A stretch of 64,000 nucleotides of DNA from Megamerina dolium (GCA_963854835.1 OY978526.1:32762501-32826500); one strand, 5' to 3'; positions 11,651 through 64,000 are shown, numbered from the stretch's first letter. Notes: generated by a model from the sequence alone, not told the origin. Numbers and translations: made by a program.

Positions 11651-12721
11651 GAAAATCAAAAGGAAATACTTTGATAAGGCACTAAAAGTTAAAATAAGTC
11701 GTCGTTTAATATTTGGTTGAGCATCTATAACTGCTTGCAAACGTCGGGGCATTGAAACGACTAAATTTTCGATTTCAAGGGCCGTTATTTGTTGCCATTC
11801 CTGTTGCAGCTTCTCTTTTAGTACTAGGGCACTAGTAATGTGATGTTTCCGTATCTTCCGCTCCAAAAGCTCCCAAACGTGTTCAATAATATTTAAGTCT
11901 GGGCTTTGAGGAGGTGAATACAGTTGTCGTGGAGCGTAGTAAAGCAGCCAGTCCCTCACGATGTGGGCGGTATGTTTTAGATCGCTATCCTGTTGGAAGA
12001 TCCAACTCTCACCAAGGCATAGTTTATCAACCAATGCTTTTAAGTTTTGTTTCAAAATAGATTTATATTGAAAGCGATCCATGTTACCCTCCACAAATAC
12101 CAAATTTCCAACTCCAGATGCAGCGACAGCGCCCCAAACCATTACACTCCCACCGCCATGCTTCACCGTAGGAACTAAGTGTTTCGGGTTCATTGCGATA
12201 TTTGGTTTTCTCCAAATTTTGACTCTACCGTCACTTCCAAATAAATTGTATTTTGACTCATCTGTAAATAATACTCGTTTCCAGAAATCAATTCCCTTGT
12301 ATAAATGCTTTTGCGCGAATTCCAAACGAAGTTTGCGATATTTTTCACTTATATACGGTTTAATACGCGGAGTTCTGCTGTGAAACCCATTATTATTCAA
12401 GGCTCTTTGAACTGTTCGTGGATGCGCATTTGTATTTGACCTAGTTGCTAGCTCTGCGGCCAACTTAGTGCCTGCCACTTTCGGATTTTGATCCACTTCT
12501 TTCAAAATGAACGATACATCTCTGCGACTCAGCTTCTTTGGGCGACCACTACGCGGTTTATTTTCAAGACTATTCGTTTTTTTGTAGTTATTGAATATTG
12601 TTTGAACTGTTGATTTTGTTAAATTTAATAAGCTTGATATTTCACCTTACGATTTGTTTTCATTTCTATACTTTACTACTAAGTTTCGCAAATCAATTGA
12701 TATTCCTTTACGGGAAGCCAT
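11624..12721 (-). pseudogene. Tc1-family (DD34E) transposase interrupted by one stop codon
   Basis: The frame starts at an ATG (12721-12719, MASRKGISIDLRNLVV) and runs to 11624. It is broken once, by TAA at 12649-12647, inside the first helix-turn-helix region (…YRNENKS*GEISSLLN). The rest is intact: STVQTIFNNY, a GRPKKLS linker, VLFTDESKYNLFGSDG (first catalytic Asp), WIFQQDSDLKHTA (second Asp) and PPQSPDLNIIEHVWELLERK (catalytic Glu). The last 30 or so codons read into the left terminal repeat, so the native C-terminus may be shorter. Apart from the stop it looks recently active. Whether the stop is fixed or is a polymorphism or read error cannot be told. Confidence 0.9.
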
Positions 12722-12869
12722 TGTCACAACCACGAACTTCTGGAAACAGCCAAAATACAACTAAATGCAATCCAAGTATGTCTATTACCAAGCAAAACAG
12801 CAAAATGTAACTAGCGGTACTTTCCCGTTATTGCGCCGCAACACACAACAAAAAAGAAGCGTGGAATGC

Positions 12870-13073
12870 GCGCCGTATGTAGACTTTTGTCATTGAATTT
12901 TTTTCGTTTTATGTCAATAACTTGTTAAGTTTTTAATGAAATAAGATAATTTTTGCTATGTAATGATAAAAACATATTTAAAACAAAATTGCATCATTAC
13001 TTCTTTTCATTATGCTTTTGGACATGTCAGATAGCAGAAATGGTCGCCGTATGTAGACTTTTGTCGCTCACTG
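12870..13073 (-). repeat. Right terminal inverted repeat of the Tc1-like element
   Basis: The inverted partner of 11447-11650. Its two direct-repeat cores read TACATACG where the left end has TACGTACG. Confidence 0.9.
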
Positions 13074-13796
13074 TATGTACGTAAGTATGTTAATTTATTT
13101 TATATGTTTTTCTTCAATTATTATTATATTTGCGTTGATGAATAAAAGATTTGGTTGGTTGAGTTTGAGTAAAATAAGTTCCTTTATGTTTTAGCCAATA
13201 CTTAAAAATTTTTTTGAGTAATTTTTAAATGACAAATTACATTTTTTTATAATGAAATGAACGGATATTTTAAACTATAGTTTCCTTATATTAAACATAA
13301 TGATTACTCATTAAAAATTGCTTAAAATTATAATTTTATTGCAACAATTTCTCGTATTAAATTTATTTGACTATTTAGTACGATTAGAAAAAAATCAAGT
13401 TCAACAGTGATATATGAACATTTGTGAAAGAAAAAAATTGAAAGAAATAAATAAACTTTTAGTAGATAGTGAATAAAAGAAAACCAGAAGGAAAAATCCA
13501 GAAGAGATTATTTACATATAAGTATAAATGTCATTCAAGTAGACTCAATATTAGGATTCTAATCCACGTCAAATGAAATTTTTATAAGGACTAATTAATC
13601 AATAAGTACGTGCGCGAAATGGTCTCGCTAATCGTATTATTACCTTATGCGTAATTGCCCAGAGTGAATGCTGGCAACCCTGGAGTGCCTCGGTGGTTTA
13701 GCCTGTATTAGGTAAGTTTAATACTTTATTTATGTAAATGCAGCACTATTCGACAAAAACTTGTACTTGTTGCACCTAGATTTTATTACAAACAAT
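13074..13796. other. Slowpoke upstream region with a candidate untranslated exon end
   Basis: AT-rich to about 13600, then a less AT-rich patch (13600-13711) that ends in a consensus donor, GTAAGT at 13712-13717. This could be the 3' edge of an untranslated alternative first exon of slo, but there is no independent support. Confidence 0.3.
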
Positions 13797-13856
13797 ATGG
13801 TTCATTGGTGTCCCAACGGTCATGATATACCAAAGTTGCCACCCATCTCTGCAAAG
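13797..13856 (+). CDS. slo: Candidate alternative first coding exon of slowpoke (20 codons)
   Basis: An ATG in good Kozak context (AACAATATGG) opens a 20-codon stretch beginning MVHWCPNGHDIP and ending PPISAK. It stops exactly at a splice donor (AAG|GTAAAT) in phase 0. The common slo exon starts CAG|GGG ATG TCC, so splicing would give …PPISAK-G-MSGCDQ… in frame. Drosophila slo is known to have isoforms with extra residues before GMSGCDQ, so the architecture fits. I do not recognise this peptide, and the frame is open upstream for some codons. It could instead be chance or part of another transcript. Confidence 0.42.
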
Positions 13857-15839
13857 GTAAATTATGATTTAAAATTCGTATTAAAGATGTTTGGTGCTAA
13901 AATTTCGTTGTGTACTTTACGGTGTTATCATGCATTTCAATCAATCTCATAAGCAATTCATAGTATGTATGATACATGCAATTCCCTACATAAAATAATA
14001 TATGCTAAAGTTTCAATTCAATTCACCCGTAGTTTGAAAGATTATGATGAAACGTTCTCGCAACAAAAAAAAATTTTTTCTTAACCCTTTTAGAAACGCC
14101 AAAATGTTTTTTTTATTGTATTTAAAAATGATAGCTCGCTAGCTCGATAGTTTCATATATAACTTTGAAATTAAACGAGCCTCCAAAAAATCACATTCAG
14201 TTCCTCTGATTCTACCCCCCTAATGAAATATTTGTCCATCATAAAATTAAAGACGTTAAAAAATCAGTAAGCCGTTCCTTTTAAAGTGCGTAGCCAACTG
14301 TAATAACAAAACTAATTTTTCAATAAGGGTTAATATCTACCCGTAAATGTAAAATTTTTCAGAGCATTTTCTATAGCAGGCTTTGATTTTTTTACGGTAA
14401 TTCTCAATTATCTTTTGTTACTCATTTCTTTGGTAAGCAAATCAGGTTATAAAAGGGTTAAGAAATTAAAATTTGGATACTTTTTTTCATGATCCACCCT
14501 ACTGTACACTTTGAACAGCAGTGAAACTGCTCATCCAGCTTTTATTCCTTGTCATATTGTATTAGGAAATTCTAAGTGACAGTACTGCGCGGCCGTTGTG
14601 CAATGTGTGTTGCAACCTTTTCTGATTGAGTATGTTTTTCAGCGATCCCGGTAAGCTCCTTCTATGTATTACTCACCAAATTTAATACATATAAGCAGAT
14701 TGGAAAATATATATGGTTTTTCGGCTTTTTTATGACATCCATCAAAATATTTCGGCTCAATAGAAAACCAGTTGTGAGCTAAACCGTTTTGACAAAGAGA
14801 TTGTCAAACATTTGGCAATGAGTTCGTTAGAATGTTCATGTTTACAACACATTTCCATTAAGGGAAATGAATTAGCAAAATGATAATACTTATATTTTAC
14901 TCAAAAATGTTCTGCATCATAATGCAAATACTAGAAGTGCAGTCATGTCATTTATATTTTACCATATTGTATTGTTGCGGGTTTAATTTCGCACTATTCC
15001 ATTGGGTATTAACGTATAATAATTAAATTGCTGATTGGGAAAATAGAGGTTAAAAATAATTCTTTGATGTTGGCAAGGGATGGGTGTGAGCTGAATTTTA
15101 ATGCTTAACGGTCAATTTACACATATAGCGCGTATATAATTTATGTTAATGGACTATTAGAAACAACTGCGTAGGTGTGGCCCTTCTCACTTATATTTAG
15201 ATATGGTATTGTGGCGATTATACAATATAAATATGACATGTATGTCATTAGAATCTAAGTTTTCCAAGAGTTTACAGCAACCTGCTGATCGTCGGGAAAT
15301 CCAATAAGGTCATTGTCTAAAAAGAACAGGTACTAGTGCATCGTCTGAGCTGTAACAAATTTCCATCGTGTTTCAAATAGGATTACTATTCCTCTCGCTT
15401 GAGGAACAAAATGTGGTTTTTTCAATTAAAGTTGTTAAAAAATGAAAGAACAGTAAAAATGAGTTTGTTAAATAAAAATTTGTATTTACGAGAATCGTAT
15501 ACACATATCAATATCATATATCGTAAATGCAATCTACTATTTGCGAACTTAACAAAAGCTATGAAATGTGTTTGTGCATCTCTTGAAAGGTACTCACCAG
15601 CATTTCGAACGCTCAGTAGTTGTTTGACAATCATTTGAATGAGTCGGATTGAGTATTTTTGTGAGGAGGGAAAAAACCGAGTAGCGAGCTGACATTAAAT
15701 ATTTGTTTTTGAAAGGCAATACGCTTAAACAAATCAAAGACAAGTTATATGCCATTTACGCGGAAAATTTTGAGCAGTACCAGCTTTGGAGTTGACGAAG
15801 TTTCACGAAGTCGAACAAACTGTCAATTGCAACAATTGA
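13857..15839. other. Slowpoke upstream region, candidate untranslated first exon near 14580-14652
   Basis: Mostly AT-rich. A GC-richer patch at about 14585-14652 (GCGCGGCCGTTGTG and onward) ends CAGCGATCCCG|GTAAGC, a good donor, and is a candidate non-coding first exon of slo. Nothing else here resembles a gene. Confidence 0.3.
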
Positions 15840-16010
15840 CAATAACATCGATAAAGTTCACTAAACGGTGCTAAACAACGGTCGAATTAGAGTGAAGGAA
15901 AAATCAGAGTCTATAATATGTCCAAAGAACGTGTATGCCACATATTAAATCAATTAAACAGAAAATCGTGTTCGAATTACTATTTGCAACGTTTATTTGG
16001 ATAGATTAAA
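15720..16010 (+). pseudogene. Decayed mariner transposase N-terminal fragment
   Basis: In shifting frames, 15840-15960 reads NIDKVH*TVLNNGRIRVKE followed by MSKERVCHILNQLN. This is the pattern of the second helix-turn-helix of SETMAR/mellifera-type mariners (V..VH..VL.D.RIKVKEIAE..…SKERV.HIL…). Stops and frameshifts are frequent and no terminal repeats were found. Only the motif order supports the call. Confidence 0.6.
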
Positions 16011-16885
16011 GCGATGGAAGCATCGCTGAGTGAAATTTATAGATTTATAAGAAGGCTATGCAGAAAACTTAAAACTAAATTTGATGAAAAATTTATTGTA
16101 GCTTTGTTAAGTCGGAAATTTTTCAGACTCCTTTTCCGGAAGTGCTTGCACTACTTATCAAACCTTTAACAGAGTCAAACTTATTTGTATATTGGAACAT
16201 AGTTGTTACTTTGGTAACCAAATGTTAGATATCCTTACTAGGAAATGCTACAGCAGGCTAAACTGGCAAATTTTTCGTACCTAAAAAGTTAGGTAGCTTT
16301 TGCAGGGCACCGCGAAACAAGGAGGCAAGGAAATTGCAATGAAACTAGTGAGACAGCCGACCATATTTGGTCCTATCCTGACACTCTAGCTCTAGAATAA
16401 GAAGATATTGCTCAAATTGCCATCAACAAACAAATATATTTGTGGGTAAAACTGAAAAAATAAATCAACATTATTTCGGGCGCTTCAGCGACGTTGTCAG
16501 GCTTATCTTTCTCGCCTTGGCCATCTTATGCAGATCGATATTGGAGCAACTCTACAACGTATGTCCTGTATTCGGAAAGTCTACGAATGCGAATGTGAGG
16601 AAGGACTCGAATAGGGCTTCTGGCAAATGTGAAAGTATGAATCTTGCGTTAACAAATATAACCTTTTAGCCTTTTTGACGTCAGTGCTTACAACTATTCT
16701 TAAATAGTAGGAAGATTCCAAGTTAAAGATACCTGTATTAATATCAACAATGACGTTAATGTACAGAACATATTACAGAGACAAATCTTTATTGGTTTTT
16801 CCAGTGGCAGTGGCAGCGATATCATAATTCTACATTTATCTATTGTCATTGTAATTATATTTCCTAGTACTACTACTACACAGCA
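16011..16885. other. Slowpoke upstream region, no gene recognised
   Basis: There are a few weak transposon-like phrases (for example around 16330-16370), but none strong enough to name a family. No promoter motif or splice structure could be assigned. Confidence 0.35.
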
Positions 16886-16889
16886 CTAT

Positions 16890-17150
16890 TCAACAGCGTG
16901 TTGAAATTATTAGCAATTTTTATCGCGCAACCTACGAGATAATTACGGCCGGAATAATAGTTCACCCGAACGAACAATTAAAAAAGGGGCTCGGTTGCAA
17001 AGTTATCAATTGCGGATATTACTGCTGTTGAAAATGTGCATGCAGACACAAACTCCTCGATCCTTCATCATTCACAAGGAACTTACGAAAAATTTTAGGG
17101 TTGCATACAAATGACAAAATAACTGCTGAAATTGGAAATTAATTCGCTTG
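16890..17150 (+). pseudogene. Decayed DD41D (rosa-type) mariner transposase N-terminus
   Basis: Frames in this stretch read QQRVEIISNFYRA, then (frameshifted) SIADITAVENVHADTN and SSILHHSQ. They line up in order with [26 protein letters not shown] and VSIPRRSQ of the better preserved DD41D element at 32129-33431. It lies on the opposite strand to that copy. It is heavily mutated, and no ends were identified. Confidence 0.6.
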
Positions 17151-18335
17151 TTTGTTTATGTTGTGCGAGTGCCTCACACAAAATTTGATTTTTATATTTC
17201 AAAGTTCGGATACTATTCTGAATTTGAAGAATATTTAAGTATGTATATTTAGAATTTACTTTACTCAAAGCTTCTGGAAGCTTTATTTATGACCTATCCT
17301 CTTCTATTCGCTGAAAGTTGATGATACAAATTATCAGCAACTTTAAGCGAATCTGTGCACTTCTTCGCATGTCAATATTTTTATGATTCGAATTTTGTCC
17401 TCTTATATTGGCAAACTCTTACACTGTGCGCTGTGGACATAATGAACACTTTGTTTCACTTGCAAATATTTCGAAATTTCGATATTTCAGTTTTGAGTGG
17501 ATAGTCGTGACGAGTGTTTGCTTTCTCGCGGTTGAAAAACAAGTTTTGGTATCATTTCTACTCGATCTAATAGAGAATTGTCTCAGAAAAATGACAAAAT
17601 TAATTAAAAATAAACTAATTATTTAGAAAGAAATTCTAAAAGGTTCAAAGCCATTTATCCTTTGTGTGTGTATTTTTAGAAAATTAAAAATTTATTTATT
17701 TTCTACATAGATTTCAACTATAAAATAGTGTGTACTGTATGTGTGCGTGTGCTAAAAATTTGGGAAACAGCAATTTGTTGTAGGTATTACAAAAAAAAAA
17801 AGATAAAAATACGGAAAGTAGATTCGGTGCACATTCGTTCATTTGGCGACAATACAAATTTCACAAACGATTCATTATCCGCTCATTGCGCTGATCATTT
17901 GTTGTCTATTGTTGTCGTGATTTTTGTCAACTTCCTTCGTGTTGCGTCGTGCCGGACATGTTGTGACGAATTTAGCACTACTTATTTTTAAAAATGTGCT
18001 TTTACAACAATATTCACTTGGCGCGGTTAGGGCAATTCGATAAAAGCGCCAGCAATTGACGAAGGCAACGGAAGCAACAACTACATATAAACAGAATTAC
18101 AATATAAAATAATAATAAAATACATGAAATAATTCTAATCAAGAGCCAGCTGAAAGAAAGAAATTTTTGCGAAAGAATATTTGCAATGCTGTTGTTTTCG
18201 CTTGATATTTTCTTTTGTTTCCAACAACACCAAAATCTGGCCCCTCTTCAATATAATCATTATCAGTCAAGACAACATCGATTGATCTAGTCAATGTAAA
18301 TATTACAAAGTAAACGTCATACGGCTGGGTAAGCG
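17151..18335. other. Slowpoke upstream region preceding an alternative first exon
   Basis: No coding sequence. The part from about 17820 to 18060 is less AT-rich than its surroundings. A TCAGTC arthropod-type initiator match lies at 18263-18268, 71 bases before the ATG at 18336. I saw neither a TATA box nor a good downstream element, so a promoter here is only a suggestion. Confidence 0.35.
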
Positions 18336-18377
18336 ATGGCAGATTTGACGTTCGAAAATTCTCCCAAAATATCAAAT
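18336..18377 (+). CDS. slo: Candidate alternative first coding exon of slowpoke (14 codons)
   Basis: ATG (18336-18338, purine at -3, G at +4) opens MADLTFENSPKISN, ending exactly at a good donor (AAT|GTAAGC) in phase 0. Joined to the common exon (GGG ATG TCC) it gives …KISN-G-MSGCDQ…. The Drosophila protein entry, as I remember it, begins with a 16-residue extension that starts MAS, ends LAN, and runs straight into GMSGCDQ. The same start (MA), final residue (N), similar length, phase and position 3.8 kb upstream make this a strong candidate for the equivalent exon. A TCAGTC initiator match sits at 18263. Expression data are needed to confirm it. Confidence 0.55.
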
Positions 18378-19002
18378 GTAAGCTAATGCAATGATGATAC
18401 ACTACTACAAGCTAGTTACATACAATATATTCTTTTAAGTGTTCAAAAGAGAGGGAACGTGTAAAAATAATATGTATATGTATACATGTTTAGCTGAAAC
18501 TGTTTATTCTTATAGTCTTATAGAGGGTGGGATTTCGGTTTTTAAGAGTTATAAAAGAATCACCTTTTAATATGTGTTAAAAAATGTTGCTTTATTAAAA
18601 AGAGAAAGCCTTTTCATTAATTGTGGAATGTAACTGCAACCCGTCTGGCTTACCAGGAGCTCAATATGTTATTCAATATATTTCAAGCAAATTTGCAGCT
18701 ATTTCAAGAATAACTTGAACGAAAGTCAAATGGTGTTTTGGCGTTGTTGCCAAAACTTTGGATTATTTGAAAAAGAAAAAACAAAAAACAGACGCCAAAT
18801 AGCCACACACTTAGAATGCTTTCTAAAAGTATATGTGGGTCTTTTGATTTGCCTTTTCCAGTTACTCCGAAGTCCAAAGAGAGAAGGCGATTATTTTGAG
18901 TTTCATTTCCGAGTCAATTAAACTTTGTTCAAGTGTAAATTTGGTTTAAAGCGAAATACAACTTTTCAAAACTTATTTTATTCTTATTTTGACACTTTTT
19001 CA
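18378..19002. other. Slowpoke 5' intron, no feature recognised
   Basis: AT-rich intronic or upstream sequence between the candidate first exon and a tandem repeat. No coding or RNA feature is supported. Confidence 0.35.
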
Positions 19003-19503
19003 GTATCAAAATAACATCCAATTTGAAAAATATATCACTCGATCACTCATGCTTTGCATAATTAGAATATGTTACACCTTGCTGTTCTAATAAGATTTTT
19101 TAGCTTGATTTGTTTAGTCCAAAGTCTGACGAATTTTCGAATATTGTCTTCCGAAAGTACTGAATAGAGCAATCAGGGTCTATTTAACCTCCAATTTGAA
19201 AAAATATATCGGTCGATCACTCATCCTTTGCATAATTAGTATATGTTACACCTTGCTGTTCTAATAAGATTTTTTAGCTTGATTTGTTTAGTCCAAAGTC
19301 TGACGAATTTTCGAATATCGTCTTCCGAAAGTACTCAATGGAGCAATTAGGGTCAAAATAACATCCAATTTGAAAAAATATATCGCTCGATAACTCATCC
19401 TTTGCATAATTAGTATATGAAACACCTTGTTGTTCTAATTAAATTTTTTAGCTATATTTGCGTAGTCCAAAATCTGACGAATTTTCGAATATCGACTTCC
19501 GAC
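19003..19503. repeat. Tandem repeat, about 174-bp unit, 2.9 copies
   Basis: The unit begins near 'CAAAATAACATCCAATTTG'. Successive 'AATTTGAAAAA' landmarks fall at about 19020, 19193 and 19368, so the period is 173-175 bp. Each unit repeats 'CTCATCCTTTGCATAATTAG', 'ACACCTTGCTGTTCTAAT' and 'AGTCTGACGAATTTTCG'. Copies differ by a few per cent between the first two and more in the third. Confidence 0.9.
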
Positions 19504-19909
19504 AAGTAACTTTGTCATGGCAGACAACAGATAAATTGTCACAAAAGGCAGATCTGAAGAATACGATAACTATGGAAGCAATTTGAACTATAATTCGAAC
19601 TTTCGAACATAGTTGAAACAGTTCGTTTAAATTAGAATAATATTCCCGGATACATGTTTGGGCTCTGTCAAGATAGTCATGGGAATTATTTCTAGTGCAT
19701 TTTGAAATATTGTGCTCTGTTTCAATGGTTTTTACATCCCAAGTCCACACCTGATCCACATTCATACTTTTCAATTTGTAATGAGTGTGCTTATTACCAG
19801 TTGTACCGTAAGTATTCATGATATATACCCTACAAAAGCCTTTTCATACCCAAATTATCTTTTAATATCATATTTTCTAACGTATTTAATCGCGATGCTG
19901 TAACTGGAT

Positions 19910-20070
19910 GAGGGTGCCGTAGCTCAGTGGCTAGTGCGTTGGTCTTATGAGTCGTAGGTCGCGTAGGTAGGTTGCAATAGGCAACGCTTCCGACAGCAAC
20001 AAATTTCCAAGGAAAAGCTTCTAAAAGAGCTCTGTGACGAAGCCCGGAAAAAGGAGAAGTTACAAGGGTT
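19910..20070 (+). mobile_element. tRNA-derived SINE, copy A (head plus start of body)
   Basis: The head reads GTGCCGTAGCTCAGTGGCTA, containing an A-box match (TAGCTCAGTGG). The B-box region (TAGGTTGCAATAGGC) is degraded. The family body follows: 'AAGCTTCTAAAAGAGCTCTG' then 'GACGAAGCCCGGAAAAAG'. It is called a SINE rather than a tRNA because there is no closing acceptor stem and the same body recurs at four other places. Confidence 0.7.
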
Positions 20071-22147
20071 CTTCTGAGCCTATATATGAATATAGATGTA
20101 CATATTCACAGGAGCCATTCACCTGCTTCCTCTGGTTTTGGTGGGCTCTGGAAATAAGAAGAAACAAGTTCTTGGGAAAGTACTTCCTTGACAATTTGCC
20201 TGACTGTTCGGTGGTTGACTTGATAACCCTATTACATTTCATTAACTCTACGGGATGGATTTAGTTATATATTCCGTCGTCTATTTTAGGTGGTTTTTGC
20301 GAGGACTGTGGTAATAAAATGTCATTTAGTTCTAATGACTCTGATACTGTCGAATTTCTGTAAATCAGCCACAGATATTGAGAGTTCGATAATTTCTTCC
20401 CATATTGAGGATTTCCAGTTGTTCTTTCCACAGTTTTAAATTTTGCTTCGGATGTTAAGGTTTAAAAGTTAAAATCATATCGATTCTCAATTTTAAAAAT
20501 CTTTGTTTAAATTGTAAAGTTCTACGAGAATACTATAGAATATCACAATTGAAAAACAATTATTTTAGGTAATAGTTCTTCAAATTAAGATAGTGATATA
20601 CTTGTTATACTCGTAGTTGAGTGTTCAATTCAAATCGAGCATCAAAGAAGTTAATCTTTTCCGAGTCTATTTGATGACTATGTTTGATAGATTAGTTGCA
20701 GTGGCTTACATACAAATACCTACTGTGGGTAATAATTAGCGCCATGGAGTAATTTCCCATAAAATCGTGGAGTTTAGATATCCTAACAAATTCTTCAGAT
20801 TGACAAATTGTCGAGGAAATGCCCTCCTAAAAGTATACCATTATGTATTCCACCTTGTTAAGTGGACCACGTAGTTTCTGCGTGAGCGAATAACTATGCG
20901 CCAGTGGCTCATATAGACTGTCGTAAGCTTAGCAACTTCGATACGGTAACTAGTAAAGGATCCACGGCATACATATACCCTCATCATATGAAGACCAAGT
21001 CGCGAGAGGCTCAGTACAGGAAGTTAGTAACTTCTATCTTCGATTCTCACAGGAATTGAGACAGGTACATCTAAAAATGATGATACCCAACGTATTTTAC
21101 AATTCTTTCATTTCGCCAGATGCCCAAGTATTATTTGCAATCATTTGACATTGTTAAACATTTTGAAATTTGCGTAGAAGCGTAAAAGTACTTTAAAATA
21201 TATATTCTGTTTTACAGCGAAAATAAAGCAACAAAATAGAATATACAATATAAATGTTTGACGTAAAAACAAACATAACAACATACAAAACTATTTGTAC
21301 CATGGTATAACTATGCATGGTAGAGCAATCCCGGAGATATTTACGCTCTCATGTTGAAAGAAATGTGAAGAAGAACAGGAAAAACAGCCAAAATGAAATA
21401 TTCGAAAATATTTTGACACATTAACTCTCTGCTTGTCTCCAATGCATTTGTCTATTTTTCCTTTTCGATTATTTCAAATTCTGTTCCGATTACAACCACT
21501 TGTAAATGCTTTATAATTGTTACAATCAAAAGAATGATAAAAAAATTGTTGGCAACCATCGTTTTGCTGAATAGCTTACAAAAAAAAACTCCATATGTTG
21601 TACACAAAAGAGGTTAATAATTGTGACACTAAATGAATAGATTTGATATTCCTTTTACATCAATATTCTAACACATTACAAATGTGACTAAGTGGTGAAC
21701 ACATTTTGATATATTATGCACACAACAAGAGAGCGAATTGTCTCTCTGTATTTATAATTACACCATGAATTGTACAAAATTTTGCTTGTGGGCCTCATAT
21801 TTGATTTGATATCAATTAGCATTTTATAATAAATATTTGTCAAAAAAAAAAAATGTACCTAATATTGTATGATAAAATCTTCTGGAGGCAATATTTTTAT
21901 TGGAAAGATATTGTGGTTTTGCTATTTAAGCCCAATTTATTATAGAATTTCTTTAAATAAATATTCCAACTGCAAGTTTCCTTTGAAAACTTCAATGACC
22001 TTAAGAAAATTGTCGTCTGATTCGTAAATTATGCCTATTATTTCAAGTTATTTTAATTTGAAATTTATATCGCACGGTATAATATAATGCACATATTTAG
22101 TATTATAGAAAATTCAAATAAAACTTAATTCATTTTCATTTTTTCAG
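20071..22147. other. Slowpoke 5' intron, no gene recognised
   Basis: AT-rich sequence up to the T-rich tract and CAG acceptor (22145-22147) of the common first coding exon. No coding, RNA or repeat feature beyond poly-A runs is supported. Confidence 0.4.
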
Positions 22148-22150
22148 GGG

Positions 22151-64000
<41,850 letters not shown>

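Larger units (their letters stand above)
11447..13073. mobile_element. Tc1-like transposon with about 200-bp IR/DR terminal repeats
   Basis: A 1627-bp element begins CAGTGAGCGACAAAAGTCTA and ends with the inverted copy (…TTTTGTCGCTCACTG), flanked on both sides by TA (11445-11446 and 13074-13075), the Tc1/mariner target. The inverted repeats run about 200 bp (11447 to about 11650, and about 12870 to 13073) and differ at only a few positions seen by eye. The motif 'GACAAAAGTCTACRTACG' occurs at the outer end and again about 180 bp inside each repeat. That is the IR/DR arrangement of paired transposase-binding sites known from Sleeping Beauty and Minos-like elements. The near-identical ends argue for a fairly recent insertion. 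Confidence 0.93.

Noticed and set aside
17408..17626. Frame starting MANSYTVRCGH with VSLAN, considered as the slo N-terminal exon
   Set aside because: The start is TTG rather than ATG, and no donor follows the LAN residues.

Overview
This window is AT-rich dipteran DNA, probably from a tephritid fruit fly or a close relative. Three things suggest this: the encoded proteins are very close to Drosophila proteins as I remember them, the introns are long and loaded with transposons, and a DD41D 'rosa'-type mariner is present (rosa was described from Ceratitis). The species is inferred, not proven.

Layout. (1) 1-1.8 kb: the last exons of an SR-rich splicing factor of the CLASRP/SWAP type, + strand, cut by the window start. 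(2) 1.97-3.17 kb: a diverged interspersed repeat, then intergenic DNA. (3) 5.26-5.82 kb: a three-exon mitochondrial BolA-like (BOLA1-type) gene, + strand. Its 3' end meets that of (4) an intronless protoporphyrinogen oxidase gene (PPOX, - strand, 5.85-7.29 kb). Both genes act in mitochondria, one in iron-sulfur handling and one in haem synthesis. (5) 7.3-22.1 kb: no constitutive coding sequence. I read it as the long 5' regulatory region of slowpoke. It holds two candidate alternative first coding exons (13797-13856 and 18336-18377), a 1.63 kb Tc1-like transposon, transposase fossils, a 174-bp tandem repeat and a tRNA-derived SINE. (6) 22.15-64.0 kb: the first half of slowpoke (slo), the large-conductance Ca2+- and voltage-activated K+ channel, + strand. 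The gene runs off the right edge.

The slo exons assemble into an open frame of about 487 residues covering S0-S6, the TVGYGD filter and the start of the RCK1 gating ring. There are two mutually exclusive exon sets: three 92-bp exons just after S6 (29.6, 34.5 and 41.6 kb) and two 106-bp exons in RCK1 (54.0 and 59.9 kb). All exon phases are mutually consistent. The C-site exon, the 111-nt constitutive exon and the E-site exon add up to 309 nt, so every combination keeps the frame.

The introns hold two TIR elements complete enough to delimit (a Tc1 with about 200-bp IR/DR ends, and a DD41D mariner inserted inside a TA array) and at least six decayed transposon fragments. They also hold a five- to six-copy SINE family, two hAT-like MITEs, a 0.96 kb TIR element, a 775-bp near-perfect tandem duplication between the two RCK1 exons, and many microsatellites. 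I see no CRISPR array, operon, conventional tRNA or rRNA gene. The points most worth following are the alternative slo N-termini, the architecture of the exclusive exons, the SINE family and the repeat-driven reshaping of the slo introns.
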